NCBI GenBank assembly: GCA_008921705.1
Contig: VFFE01007128.1
Span: 3,792,728-3,856,727 of the forward strand
Direction of reading: 5' to 3'
DNA length: 64,000 nt
From: Burhinus oedicnemus
Lineage: Eukaryota; Chordata; Aves; Charadriiformes; Burhinidae
The first letter of the stretch is position 1, and every line of letters begins with the position of its first letter. Below are positions 24,541 through 38,291 of this stretch, in pieces. The position numbers and the translations under genes were made by a program. The notes under the pieces are model-generated. The model saw only the letters and a list, made by a program, of their open reading frames with translations, was not told where the DNA came from and did no database searches.

Positions 24541-25569
24541 GTCAAGATGTTATTTTGCCCCAGTTTCTGATGGCTGCTCAACAACTAAGGGAAAGGAAGA
24601 ATTAAAAACTAGCTGTAAAGCCACCAAATCTGATGACATCATCAAGTACAATACTGACCTCAGAACCAACTGTTTGTTGCCAAAAGAACCCAGTCTTCTC
24701 TGAGGCTTTCTGCCAATCTCTCATTTCTTCTCCCAGTGTGACTGATTCTTTTTAACTTGTAGCCTCTTACTTGTAACTGGGTGTTATTTTGCCTGTGATA
24801 ACTACAGCTCTCTTCAGTATTTGCCCGTGTTGCTCCTAGGTCAGCCTGACCCGCGTATAGAAAATGCAGACAGATAAAATATAACTGTTCATAAAGGAAA
24901 CAACCTGTTCTGTTAATAGACCAACTTGTTTTCTTTTATCTAAGTAATCCTCTAAACAATGGAAATATGCAAAGGTCAGATCAATCAAAGCACTAGAGAA
25001 GTACTTCTGATGCTAATATTAAATTAGTAACTCTTTTTCCTTCCAATTTAAAATAGAAACGGTGCATGACCAACACATTCTTTTCTCCTTGGGAAAGTCT
25101 GAAAACATACCAATGGAAGAGACATGGTGGCCACAGTCTGAGACATCAAAGGACACTCCTCGGAGCCCTGCCATCTTTGCCACAGTCCCAAAGCGCCCAC
25201 AAACAAAACAAGGAAAAAAATAACAACAGAATCAGGCAAACTTTGTGTGTGTGTTCATCTACAGCACATCAAACCCCATCAGTCCCACGTAACACTATCA
25301 AAACAATGAAAAGAAGGGGCCAGCCAGAATGATGTCTGCTAGAAAATCTGTAAGTTTGCAACACAGGCAACTCCGAAATGTGCTAATCAGACTCACCTGT
25401 CTGTCACTCACTTCAATCTACTTTGCAAAATACCACAGGAATGAGGACTTTATAAACTTTGATTCTGTTCTAAAACCAGGCCCAGGAAGCTAACCAAAAT
25501 GGCAAAGTTTTCCACAACGCGAGATCAGGTTTTTGCCCACCCACACCTCACCCAGCTATAGCAGAGTCA
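24541..25569. other. Non-coding spacer, nothing recognised
   Basis: About 1 kb of A+T-rich DNA. Overlapping chance frames occur on both strands at 25048-25332. Confidence 0.4.
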
Positions 25570-25814
25570 AACAGCAGAACTGAAGGGCAGCGCCCAGCCC
25601 TGAACCCCCAGTAGGGCACGAGAATGAGAGAAAAGGGAACCCACCCAGAGCACCCATCTGGTCCACTTTATTCCTGCACCCCTGAGCCACACAACAGACT
25701 TCATGTGTTACCAGCGGGGCACCCCCCCTCTCCCCCAGCCCAATAAACACATTTGCCCTCACGCAGGAGCTATGAGCCCCAGCTGCCACCCCAGCCCCCT
25801 CCCCGCCTTTCCCC
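25570..25814. other. C-rich block next to an assembly gap
   Basis: The + strand is strongly C-rich, with runs such as gcaccccccctctcccccag and ccagccccctccccgc up to the gap. The abrupt change to poly-A across the gap suggests a sequence that was hard to read or assemble. The open frames are composition-driven. Confidence 0.5.
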
Positions 25815-25834
25815 NNNNNNNNNNNNNNNNNNNN
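25815..25834. other. Assembly gap (20 N)
   Basis: Exactly 20 N bases. The left side is C-rich and the right side is a run of 16 A (25835-25850). The true length of the missing sequence is unknown. Confidence 0.95.
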
Positions 25835-25850
25835 AAAAAAAAAAAAAAAA

Positions 25851-27879
25851 GCATTACTTTTTCAGCTCTGCGTTCTCCAGACAGATTTGGCTCCCTCCAA
25901 AGCCTCTGTGATTAAACACACAGTAAATAGTAGTCAGGCCAAAATTCGCTAAGCCTGTGACTTTTTTGATGCCAATAAATCCCAGTGCACCTTTCTCTTC
26001 AGCTGCCCTCAATTTCCTTGACTCTTTTAAGGCTGTCATGTGCATCTGGACCTGGCTCCCTCTTCCAGTGCAATATTTTCATTCTCTCTCAGATTTCTCT
26101 CTGAAAAACTGCAGACCATGGAGTCTACATGTTTTCTGAAATCTTTGAAGCAACTTAAATTTTGATCGCTTTTCCTTTTTTTTTTTTTGCTGAAAATCCC
26201 CAACCTGAAACAAATCAGCTTCAAAATGGCAAAAATATTGATGTTTAAATTTTAATTTCTCATCAAAAAAGGGAAAACTGAAAATTAAGAATATTCTAAT
26301 ACACTTCCAATTATGGAAAAAAGAGCATTTTACTTGAGACATATAGACCAATCCGAACTCAAAATGCTGACTGTTGTCATTACCAGTCCTCAACGCAAAA
26401 ATGAAAAACCTTATCTGCTGATATGGAAGCAGCAGATCTCCGGCCTGTATAAGGTAATACCCTTTTTTGGTATCTTTTTGTTCTAGCAGAAGACCTCTTC
26501 TACAATGTGTCCGGTACATCTGTGTTTTCTTTCATTCGAGCCAGAAGCACCATAGGGCAGACACAGTCTTTCTTAATATACTTTTCTGAGCAAGTGAGTA
26601 TTTAATTTTTTTTACTGTGATGCAGAATACAAAGTAGTGTGACACGGCAGATTCTGGTCATTTATAACAGAAGAATTTAGAGGTAATAAATAATAAAATT
26701 TTATTAAATGGAGACAACCAGGGTGAGTGTAAGTGTGTGGTTATAAGCCCCTCTTTTTTCTTTCTCACCAGATCATTACTCTACACAGCCGTTAGGAGAA
26801 TGAAAGCTTTTGAAATAAACAAAGTGCTGCTGTCAAAAGCAGAGTAGTCTAAAGTGCAGAAATTAGGAGAGTAAATGGAACTGGAATTACCATGGGGATA
26901 GGAAGGAGATAAAGTGTGTATCTAGCAGAATTTGGGGTCTAGCCAGGCATGTATTTTGCAGCAGCTATGTCAGGGTGACAGATTGCGGCCCGTTGCTCTT
27001 TGCTGCCCCTACTGATCTGCTGGCGGAGCGGGTTATCTGAGCACTCCCCAACTTACTTCAGTCCAAAGAGGCCAGGTTAGTTTAGATAAACGGTAAGTCT
27101 TTGCTAATCTAGTGCATTTTGAAAAAATAGGTTAGAGGAAACTTGTATGAGCAGCGCTACTAGCAGCATCGAAGGGATTTGGGATTCCTGATAACTACCC
27201 AGAGACAGGCTGCAGTTACTAATATCTTCCACCAGCACAGCTGAAGCTGGAAGAGCACATCTGTTCACCTCCTGAAGAGGACTAGATTTCTGGTCTGCTA
27301 ATCCCATTTTCCACTACATATTCAGTCAAAATAGCCCCTAAATGTTGGAGATCCCTCTGTGCTCAGGGTTCCTTCAGCAGCCTTAATTTGGCAAAAGTAG
27401 CCAAAGAGAAAAGTGAATGTTAGTGTTTGGAGCCTGATCAAAATAGGGTGTATAAACAGCATAGCAGTACGTAGCTCCGCTGTATCTCATCCTTTGCTGC
27501 TCTTAATACTCTGAGTTCTTAAATCAGGCAGCTCCATGCAGCTTTAATTTAGTCAAGGGCCAAGCAGCTATGAATTAGGGAGCCATAGGGCTAGAGCTTC
27601 CAGCAATCTGTTCTCTCCCAAATGCCCAATTAGAAGAGATAACACATTCCGAGATAAATTCCTGGCAAGAGCTGAGGATGAGATTTTGCTTGAATCAACA
27701 ATGTGGTCAACACGTTGAGAATGATATATGAAAATAATGTAAGACAAAGATCTGAAATGTTTAAACAAGAGATCAGTTACGGGCCTCTCAGAGGTGGTAA
27801 AGGTAAATTATTAAAGAATTTATAATTACATTCATGCCTAATTATTAATAAACAAGGATGGCTAACAGATGCCACAGCA
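25851..27879. other. Non-coding DNA, no gene recognised
   Basis: This contains a T run at 26180-26189. A minus-strand open frame at 26079-26519 (146 codons) is dominated by Phe/Lys simple sequence, with no domain and no splice context. No repeat was identified with confidence. Confidence 0.35.
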
Positions 27880-28900
27880 GATTTACATTTCCTAAGGAAA
27901 CAAGAAGAATTACAGAAGAAAATCAGGATCAGCAAAATTATTAAATCGGGAAGCTGGAATGTCTGTAGATAACAAAAAAGCTTTTGTCAAACTATTCAGG
28001 AGGAAGCAGTAAAAAAAAAAAAAAAAGGAGAGATTCCTTTTCAAACCTTAAAGGCACTAATAGGTTGAAGAAATAGCACCTATTGTGAGAACAGAAATAA
28101 CAGAAGTTTTAAGAAGTTGAAGATTAGGATCAGATTCAGACCAATGTGTTCGCTTCTTAATGATATCGTTCAAGTGACTTCACTGGTATAAAACAAGTTG
28201 AACATGACAACAAATTGATATCTTGTTATCTTTATCCTGTATCCATACCAAGATAGTGGAAACTTTATCAGAAAAATCTAAAATGTATTACTTAGAAAAA
28301 TTAACAACGAACCACAGAATAGAAATCATAGCAAGTAAACTTGGCAGAAGGCTTGGAAGGAGAAACAGTGGGTCAACAGGAACAATTTTGGCTCCAACCG
28401 ATTTAAGATCTGGGGAAATATTGGTACAATATTCAACGCTAGACTGTGCAATTAGCAAACTGTGTGACAGAGAGAAACTACTGAAGGGATAAAGAATTGG
28501 CTTTGATTGTTGAAACAAGAGACATTTGACTATGGAGGGAAGAATCATGAAGATCTATTTTTGGAAGAATATTTCTTGTTTATTTATGACCTGAAAAAAT
28601 CATCACTGAAGAAATTACTGACGCTTTCACAGAAACAGATAGTAGGACTGACAGATAAAGATGTAAAGTGATAACAGAAGCTTTTATAAAATGGAAAATA
28701 AAACCTAGTAATTAATTGCTGGAAAACAGAAGGTTGTGGCAACATTAAAGAAAAACACACTTTTAACATGGATTTTGAAACTACCAAACATGAAAAGGAA
28801 AGAAATGGAGTACAACTGAAATTTCTACATCATTTCTTCAAGTTCAGGATTTTTTTCCAACAAAGAAAAGCACTCAAAGTCTTTTAATCGCAGCCACAGT
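27880..28900 (+). repeat. A/G-skewed block, possible decayed retroelement
   Basis: For about 1 kb the + strand is markedly rich in A and G, unlike its flanks. It holds a run of 16 A at 28011-28026. Translation near 27970-28000 gives DNKKAFVKLF, faintly similar to the KAFD region of non-LTR reverse transcriptases, but too short to rely on. The longest frame (28223-28492, 89 codons) has no recognised domain. Strand asymmetry of this sort is common in degraded retroelement coding sequence. Confidence 0.2.
28125..28200. repeat. Palindromic (MITE-like) element, second subtype
   Basis: It reads aggatcagattcagaccaat, then caagtgacttcactggtata and aaacaagttg. This matches the GATCAGATTCAGACC end and GACTTCACTGGTATAAAAC arm of another palindromic element frequent in turtle, crocodilian and bird DNA. 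It differs from the GGCCCTGATCC subtype at 7429, 12851, 24428 and 63333. Confidence 0.5.
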
Positions 28901-31900
28901 AGCCTGACAAAAATGGAACGTTAATGATACCGTGCAGCATTCAAGACGGCATACTCAGCAGCTGTACCTGCCCTTACTTAAACAAATGTGTTACAAGGCT
29001 ACATTTACATGAAGATCATTTGGCATTGCAATTTCATCAGCCAGAGCACTGAAGTCACTTTCTCGTTCATCAGCACAGCAGCACGGACTGGCCAAGGTAG
29101 AAACAGTGAAAGGCGCTGGGTGCTGTTGGGTTTTAATCACGGTGCTATCACAATCAGATGGCATTAGGTCCTTCATATACTCAGAGTACAATGTCATGAC
29201 TTTTCACAAGACCACTGTCACACCGCGTTTGCAACGTATCTCAGAAGACTTTGAAGATAAGTTCTATTCGGTTTTCATCAGATTTAAACACCAGCATTTA
29301 CCAGATACTGTACTCTACTCAAAGCTTCACAAAATTTCCTGCTAGGGTATTTTCCTCTTGTAAGCGAGAAACTGTAATGGGCTTGCAGTCAGTGAAGAGC
29401 AGTCTTTTGACTCCTTACGTATTGAATACTTGTAGAAAAGATTTTCCTCTCAGTATAGAAACAAGTGTCTATATATTTAGCATTGATGAAAACAGTTACT
29501 CTGAATAGGAACAGTTTGTATCGAGTCACTGAATACTTTCCATCCCCTGGCATGCTTTCAGACCACCTCTTCTGCCATTGCATTACATTACTTCTGTTCA
29601 ATCACAAGATAAAAACATCCAGTCTGCAGTTTGCAAATCTCAAGTCCCACTTCTTCATTTACACCCAAAAACATCCCGCCTGCTGTTTCTTCCCCATCCC
29701 TTTGGCAACCGCCACGATTACGTGCATGGAAAAACATTATTAGAAAAGTCTAACGGATTTTAATTGTTTTCATTGCGAATGTTTCTCCCTGGTGGAAAAA
29801 AAGCTCTAATCATATTGTCTCATTGCTCATTCTTTACTCTTCTTCCTGTTGTCTCTATTACTCTCTCCTTCTGTTCATTCTTCTTTCCATCCTGCTTCTG
29901 CAAATACACTACCATGCCATTCTCTTTAGTCTTTCTGGCCCTGCAGGGAAGCTCATTGCTCCCTCCTTTCCATCGCTTGATGATGTCACTTCTCCTCTAA
30001 CAGAATCTGCAGTAAAACCCACCTACTCCTCCTTGCTTCCTACAAACCATATGCGAAAGCAGTAGCAGAAATTGGAAGCTATGGCAAACGACCTCTGCAG
30101 TTATCAGGTCTCTGCACATGGTAGGCAAGTGCTCTGACAAAAGAACATAGGCTGAAAACCCTTTTGTATTGGTAGATCTTGTTTCTAGCAATAAAGCAGA
30201 AATTTCAGTAGATTGAAGTATCGGTGGTTGTATCAACAGCCTGGTGGTGTCTACAGGCTTCATACAAAACTGAGATCTCAAAACTGTTTTGGGTGCTCCA
30301 CAAACACAGTAAAACTAGTCTTTCTTCGGAAACCCCACAGTCTAAAGAGATCAAATATGCAAAGAGTGGGGCAACAGAAATGTTGAAAGGTCAAAATATT
30401 TGCCTGAGGAAACAGAGATCTTGTCTGTGATGACTTATTGATGGCTTGGGTATTTATTTTCATTACTTATCCCACGGCCAAGTAGTAATGGGGAAAAAAA
30501 AGAAATCCTTGTGCATGATTTCAGACCATTGTCTGGAACATCTTAAGCTGTTTTGCATATTTAATTGGTTAATATTGATAATCTCATAGTTAAATTAGAA
30601 AAATCCATTCTATTTTGACACCGGCAGGTGCCACAGTCTTTGTGTAAACCACTCCGTTTGTCTCAATGTTAACAAACTCACAGCAAAAGGGATAAGTTTT
30701 GAATTTTGTTACTTTTTCTTCTTGGAAGGAAATCACCAAAACAAGTTTTGTAGTTTTGGTGTGGATTCTCACTTTTGACACACTGTGAAGGGCACTGTCT
30801 CTCCCTGCCTGTCTGATCCAGGTGTGGATTAGCACAGGGGGGAAAAAAAGGTGGACTTTTTTCCTAGAAAGCCTCCCAGGTAATTCAAGGATCAGAGATA
30901 AGGGCTTACCAGTTCTGAGGAGCAGAGAAGGTCCTCACAAGGTTTGTGATTTAAAAACATTTTTATGAAACTAAATCTAAACAAGAAAAAATGCCTTTCT
31001 AATGTCTTAAGGATTTTCATCACAAAATAAAATGTATTTAGAAATGTCTGATAATAACAAAGAAAAGTGTTTGATAACTAGTTACCAATATAGTTGTAAA
31101 TTAGTGATGTCAGCAACTATGAAAATGCCTTTTTTTCCACTACACTTTTACAGTCTAAAAAATTACTACGGGCTTGTTTAGGATTGTGACCTGGTGTGCC
31201 ATTTTAAACAATAGGCAATGTCAATAAATAATGATGTCATTTAGCCTAAAGATGGTCTTGCTTTGTTTTCAGAGTATGAGCTGGAAAGCTTGAAACAAAT
31301 TGACTGGTCTCTGATCAGCTATAAAGTTTTGAGAAATGTTAGCATTTCTATTGTTCTAAAAGCAGAGGATGTTTTGGGGGAAATCCTAACTCAAAAACAA
31401 GTTGTCTGTCAAGAATTGAGGGCTTTCCACACATTTCTTTTGTTATGAGAAGAAGCTGATGATACTTGGGTGGAAACAGCAAACAAGTTCAAGAAGCTGA
31501 AGAAATTTAACCTGTAATTCGGGTATTTGCAAGTGGCAGAGTATAACACCAGCCCTTTCTTTTTCAGAAACCACAAGTTCGTTTCTCAGGCACAGAGAAA
31601 CATGCTGAAAGTCAGCTGCTATGCAATCATAACACTGAGACATAGACTTCCAAAGCAATGTGGGAGCTCCAGGTGCAGGTACTGGGATGCTTAGAGAAAC
31701 TCACAAAAATGCCAAAATACTCACTGCCACAGGCTGAGAATAGGAGTCAAGTGTCTTGTGTGCTTGGACTCTTTTGTAAACCCCACCAGGCACCTTTCCA
31801 TAGTTCCAAGTATCTAAGTGGCTCCAACCATCTGATCTAGCTGAAGACAAACCATACCCAAGTGAACCTGCTTTTGCAAGCACGCAAAGTGCCTGACGTT

Positions 31901-34900
31901 TGTGTCTGACGGTTCCTGTTCCACCTACAAGCTTCCCTTGGCTTCTACATTTCAGACTAAATATAACACACAAATTCCACCAAAGTCCATTCTGACACCA
32001 TCATTTGGCAATTTGCACAGGATCCATTTCTTAGCTTACCTTCTGAGATACACATATTAGCATAAACATAAATTTCTCATGAACTGGAAAAAAATACAAT
32101 CAATATTGACTGGGTTATTGTGCTGCATTAAATGAATCTTTGCTAATAAAGTAGGGGGAAAACATGCATGGCTAATATTGCAATTTTTAAGTTTTAAGAA
32201 AAAAGGATTTTTTTTCCCCTGACTAGCTGTAAGATACAAGGGAAAATTTATCTTGTATATTATCTAATAGGCCTTCCAGAACTAAAGACCACAGGAGGTA
32301 AGGCTAACAAAATTAATATGCAAAGAAGTTCAGCACTAGGGACCCATAATTTTCTTGCAAATGGTTTCACTTTAAGGATGAAACAACACAAGACAATACC
32401 AATTTCTTTCTTTTTTTCCAAATAGATGATGCTTTAAAAAAATTAACACATGACAGCAGGTGGGAAGAAACTAGAGAAGTGGATATTCAAAGTAGAGAGT
32501 GACTACAAATTTGATTTGCTTAACATTTTAGTAACTGATTTGAATTCACTGATATGTTAAAACAATGTCAGGAAATATATTTAATTAAGACAAGATTGGT
32601 TGTCATTCAGACATGAAGTAAACATTTAGCATACCTAGTGAATTATTAAAGTGAGTGAAAAATAATCTGACCTTCAGAAAGCAGAATCATAAATAACAAG
32701 GACTTAGGATATTCTTGGGCATGTTTGAAAACTATGTTCATTTTTTGCTTGCATTAAATAATAACTGAAAAAGTAATCATTACCAAATGCATTATTAATT
32801 AGAGGTTTTTAATGGCAAAGGAGCACTTTTGTTGCAGTAATAGATTTATATCACATTTGTATATGCAAGACTATTATGAAAAGTGGTAAGAGAAAGTTAA
32901 ACTGTTCTTGCTTCTGTGTAAGGAATTAACATGGCCACTCAAGCTTCTGTTCTTCATATCTGCTTGGTAAGACGTCAGCAGTAACTACGTATTGTTTCTT
33001 ATAGTAGACCATTGCAATTAGATTTCAAAAATATATGCCTGCACCCCAGGAAATGGTTCAATGTGAGAGTATTCCCATCAATTCCAAATAGGTAAGTGTC
33101 AGGCAAGCTTTGAAGGTAACAAATCAGCTTAGCATAATTCCAAATTTTAAAACTGAGACTTTGAAAAAGGAGAAATGTTATGTATCTTGGCCTAAGCATC
33201 TCATAATTTGGTGTTTATATATGTCAAATGCAGTATATTACACCAATAAAACACACTGGCAAAAATGGTGTCTTTGAAATGAATCCTCATTTAGAACTGG
33301 GTGATAGTAACAACATTGTAACAGATAATGCAGGACCTTAGTTTGAAATACTTTTTCTATATTTTTATCATCCTTTCACATAAGAAAAGCTTAGCCTTTA
33401 GAAGTTCAATTCACCTTTGAAAGATATCACAAAGTTACTCCTGATAAAGATTGCGGAATTTTTTTGCCTGTAGTCTTTGCAAACCAAAACTGTTTGTGTT
33501 CTCTATACACCATAGAAAATTCTATAAATACTGTGTTTGCGATTGTAAGCAACAATTCAACCTGTAATTAAGTAGGTGCAATTTTGTGGGTAACTTTTGA
33601 CTATCATGATTGTTCATATTTGTAAAGGTGTACAAGTTCATAGAATTGGGATCAAAGATTATTATAAATATGGTTTCCTTAGAATAAAATTTAAAAAAAT
33701 TAAAGGGAGTAGGGGGAGGCAGAACATGATTTTTCACTGAAAACCACCAACATCAAAATCTAAAATAATCCCATACAAAGCTTTAGTTCACACATATAAT
33801 ATTTTGCATTTCTGAAAAAATCTGCAAGACTTAAGAAGAACCTGACATATTTTTTGCTAAAATCAGTGGGAAAATGGTTGAAGTAAGATACAGTTCAGTA
33901 TAAGGATATGAAAGACACACAATTTTTTTAGAGAAAAATTAGATGAGTAGATCCTTCTCATTCAAAACCATACACAAAGAGACCCCTGCATCCCTCCACA
34001 TGAAATTTTGTTAGTCTTACTGAGAAAGTATTGTTTAGTAAGAAATCTGATTGGGTCCATACGTTTTTGTTTATAAAACAGCTATTATATCATCTTTAAG
34101 TAAAACAAGTTCCTGAAATAAGTGTATGGGTAATATTCCTTGAACAAGAAGCCCCGTTCAAGTGAAGGAAGCCACTCACTGGGGAAGTTATGGGCGTGTA
34201 AGAGTTTCCAGGACTGTACTGTGGTTTGATGTGTCCTATAAGTTCTCTTACTCACTCTCCCTAAACTTTGTTTTCTTCATCTTAAATATTTTCAAAAAAT
34301 CATTCAGCTATTTAAATCTGAAAAGATATATAAATAGAATTTGCTTTGGTGATTATCTGTTCTTAGAGAGGTTTATATTTAATTCAGATGCCTAATATAG
34401 GACTTTGATCCTCAGGCCATAATAACAATAGCAACAAAAATAAAATGCATTATTTATAAATTTATAGTATTGTAAATTCAGATACTTCTAAAAGACTAAA
34501 AATCAAGCTCCATTTGTTCAATAAAAAAAAGGCTTGGAAATATAATCTCTGTGGGTTGATTAATACATTACAGAATGTCTTTTTTTTGCTTTCTCTGTAC
34601 AAACATGTTAAACATGCTTGATAGTTTTCTGAGTACAAATAATTTCTTCCTTTTTCCTTTCACTCAATCTATTATCTTTTACAGTATTTAATAAATTAGT
34701 GTAGGCAATATAAAATTGAATTACTTTATCCATAGATACATTAATTATATATCAACATTTTCCAAGGCCATAAAATATGAATATCTAACAATAGCAATGT
34801 TTGCATGATGGTGTAATAGTTAAAGAATCTTCTTCTTTAAGGGACAGTGAGAGGATAATGGAGACTGCCAAGATTAAATACAATATCACATGTATTCCTT

Positions 34901-37900
34901 TTTATTGGGCTGCTTTAATTTCTATAAATCATATCCTTGTAGTCAGCAACTGGAATGACGTTGGGTGGTTAGAGGAGTTTTGATTAGGTAAATAGAATTA
35001 TGTTCCTTGCCAAACAGTTCTTGTAACATGAAGAAAACGTGAACTTGCTAAAACTTGTGGGCTTGGGTTATTTCATATAAAGGGCTATTTATCACTCACA
35101 TAAACAAAATTGGACATTTTCAGGAGTTTCTGTGACCCCTCACTGCAGACCAGCAACACGCTTCAGCTCACAACAGCTGCATGCAACGCTCCCACATGGA
35201 ATTCCCTCTGTCCCAACACAACAGGAACAGCCAAAATTTCTTTTGCTCAGTAACTTAGCAGAGATTATTGGCTTGATTATACAGTGTGCTGGTCACCTTT
35301 GACACCTAATCCATACTTTTTCTGCAGAGGCTGGCTGCTGAGTATCCAAGGAAAGGATCGCTGTCTTCCAGCGCTCTCACACCACCCCTTGAAAGCTGGA
35401 TATCCATGACCGGGCAGCATATCTACATGAGCTCTTCCTTCCCAGACAGCTCCTGAGCCACAAGCTTTCCAAAAAAGGTAGGGACACGAAGAATTTTGCT
35501 GTTTCCTCAGAATCTGTAGAAGTTTCTAATTAATATCCCAGCTCCCCACTGAACTTGCTGTGGCAGGCTGGGAATCCTTGCCCTCTCCTAACCTGGATAC
35601 AATCTACCGCCTCAAAGATAAGCCCTTGGGAAAAATCTGGGGAAAGCAAATCCTGTGTTTTCTCAGACTCCCTTGCAGAAATGATGCTCCAAATAAATCA
35701 CAAGCCTCAACCTTGGGGCAACATAGTTAAACCCCAAAAGACCTGGTCACCTCATCTTACTGCCAAATGGTAGCTAGAACATAGTCCTAGGAGCCGAGGG
35801 AAGAATCCACTATCTTGTCGTCTGACTCCATCAGCAGTGTGACAACACCAGGCAACTTGCCGTAAAATTACACTGGAAGTAGATGGCAAAACTTCCCAGT
35901 CACAACAATGCAGGTCTGGCTTTTCCAAAAAGACTCCTGCAGCCACGGAGCAGTGAGCGGGCCAGCAGAAACGTTGCTGCAGCGATGCTCCTTCCTCCCG
36001 ACTCTTCCCAATGCTCATGCTGCAAGCAGGCAGTCCTGGTGGCTTCTCACTTGCCAAAATATATCTGCTATTGCAATAGTTTTCCCTTTGAGAGAGGCAA
36101 AAGATACCTTCTCCCTTTCTGCTTTAAATACAGTCAAGCATGTCCCAACTTGATATAAGAGCTAGGATGCTCCAAAGTGGAACATGTAAATACAGAACAC
36201 TAAAGGACAATCGCATGCTCATTTGGTTCTTGCTCAGTATTGTCATCTAGGGCATCTAGGACCCTGCTTCTTAGTGGTGTCTGTTCTTTAAGCATCCTTG
36301 AAATTAAAAGACCATTTCTTTTTGTTACACTTGTCATAAATCATATTGTGAGATTTTTTACATGAGTGTTCAGAAATATCAAAGCATTAAACCATGCATT
36401 ATGTTACCTAGGGTCCAAGTGGAAACAAGCAATTATCTAACCTCCAAATTGTGGAAATAAGTACACAGGAGCCAAAAATCAACTGTGAAGAAAAACTACA
36501 CATTTAAGATGCAAAATGAGACTTACGCCAAATTGGATTTCATGGAATATAAAATATTTGTTTTCTTTATGAGAAGGCTAACTCATATTTCTGTCTTCCA
36601 AAATGTGTGGTATACGGAGTTTCAAATTTACTTTTACATGTAACAAATGTGCTGTGCATCGCCTAAATTCATAACAATCTTGGGCTAAATCAGCTTTGCA
36701 ATTATTATAGTGCAATTTTCCCTATCAAGAAATGCTGTGGACTTACCATTTACCTTTCAGTTGATTTTATTTGCCAGATTATATACCAAATGGTCCCATG
36801 GGCTTGCTGAATATATGGGTGCTAACAATGAAAAATGTGCATAGTTTTAATACCAACTTTGTAAATTGCCTTAATAATAGCTTGTATAATGTAATAGTAT
36901 TTTCAACCAGTACTTTTAATTTCTAGCTCATAAAGCCTTTTCATTGAACCCCAAGGGTGTAGCTATAAAAGTAAGATTTAATTTTGTATATAATGTGGCC
37001 TAAATTAGTTTTAAAGCAATAGGAGAAACATGCAGCTCAAAGAGATAAGGCTGAAATTATTATAACTCGATGAAATTTCCTATAGCAAAATTAATCATTA
37101 TTTCCATTTTAACATAATTTGACATAAAAAATATAAGACTAATGTAGATCTAATCAAGGTATATATTTTAAATGACTTTGCTGTAAATTACGGAGGCCAT
37201 AAAAAGAGTGTCGCAAACAATGTGACAGTGAATGTTTTGAAAACACTTCCAAAGTGTAAGTTGAGTATAGTATTTCTTCGATGGAATGAGTTAATAAATA
37301 AAATACTAATCTATAATAATGAAATTGTGTATTTATGTTCATATCTTTGACCAAAACTGGAAGTCCATACCCAGAAACTGACAGCGCAGTCTCATGGTTG
37401 TCAGTGTCAGCATGCTCGTCAACTGTCTGTGATATTTGGTCATTTTTTCCTAAAAGTGCCTCTCCTGGAATCATGTGATTACGCAAAACCTCAGTTTCTC
37501 AATTTCTAACCCTCATAACTGCAGAGAAAATCTAGCAATCATGAACAATAAAGCAGATGAAAGGAGACAGCACCTAAAAAAAGACCCAAAATTATTTTCT
37601 CAGACTCTCTTTCTGTTATTTATTTATTTGTTATGCTCATCTTAGTTCAGGGGCTTAACATATTCTTGAATGCTTGGGTTTGGCAAGTATACTCTGTTGA
37701 CCATTTTAAACACATGAAAAAGTCTTCGAAGTCAGCAGACTGGTACAAAGTAGTTTCCTCTATAAGAAAAAATTTTTGTTTAACCAGGATTTATTTTTTA
37801 AGTACACTATATAAAGCAGGGCCCAAAATTTTTACTGCTATGTTGGCTCTGACTCTCTTTTTACAGGAAGACACCTTCCAATACTTGATGCTTTCTACTG

Positions 37901-38218
37901 TGAATAGTTCCTTTTGGCCTTAAAAAGGCCCTGATTACAGCCACCTTTGCAACTAAATCTGATAGGACTTCAAATCAGACAGGCGTAGGGTATAGCAGAA
38001 TGAGAAAGAAGGAAGGTTTTATGAGGATATCAGAAGATTTGGGTTATTCCTAGTGTCTGGAATACTATTTAGCATTTTTTCTATGTATATTAAAACTTTG
38101 TCCCTCTAACGTATTATATGAAGAACTCCCAGCTCCGTGATACACAACGCCTGCGCACGTGGGTTTTACTTGCAAGACCAGCAAGGTCTGGGTTTTGTTT
38201 AATACTCTGAAAGATCCC
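28901..38218. other. About 9.3 kb A+T-rich non-coding DNA
   Basis: No gene, RNA or named repeat was recognised. Only short chance frames occur. The middle part (about 32000-34800 and 36300-37300) is particularly A+T-rich. The interval is featureless at the level I can read. Confidence 0.35.
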
Positions 38219-38291
38219 AAAAAGAAAAAAAAAAAGAAAAAGAAAAAAAAAAAAGGAAAAAAAAGGGAAAAAAAGGGAAAGAAAAAAAAAA
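38219..38291 (+). repeat. Pure purine (A/G) tract
   Basis: About 73 bases composed only of A and G (A runs broken by g, gg and ggg), with no pyrimidine interruption. Open frames across it encode only Lys or Phe runs and are artefacts. Confidence 0.9.

Noticed and set aside
26079..26519. 146-codon minus-strand frame
   Set aside because: It is dominated by Phe, Lys and Cys from A/T runs, including a poly-Lys segment encoded by a T run. No domain was seen.
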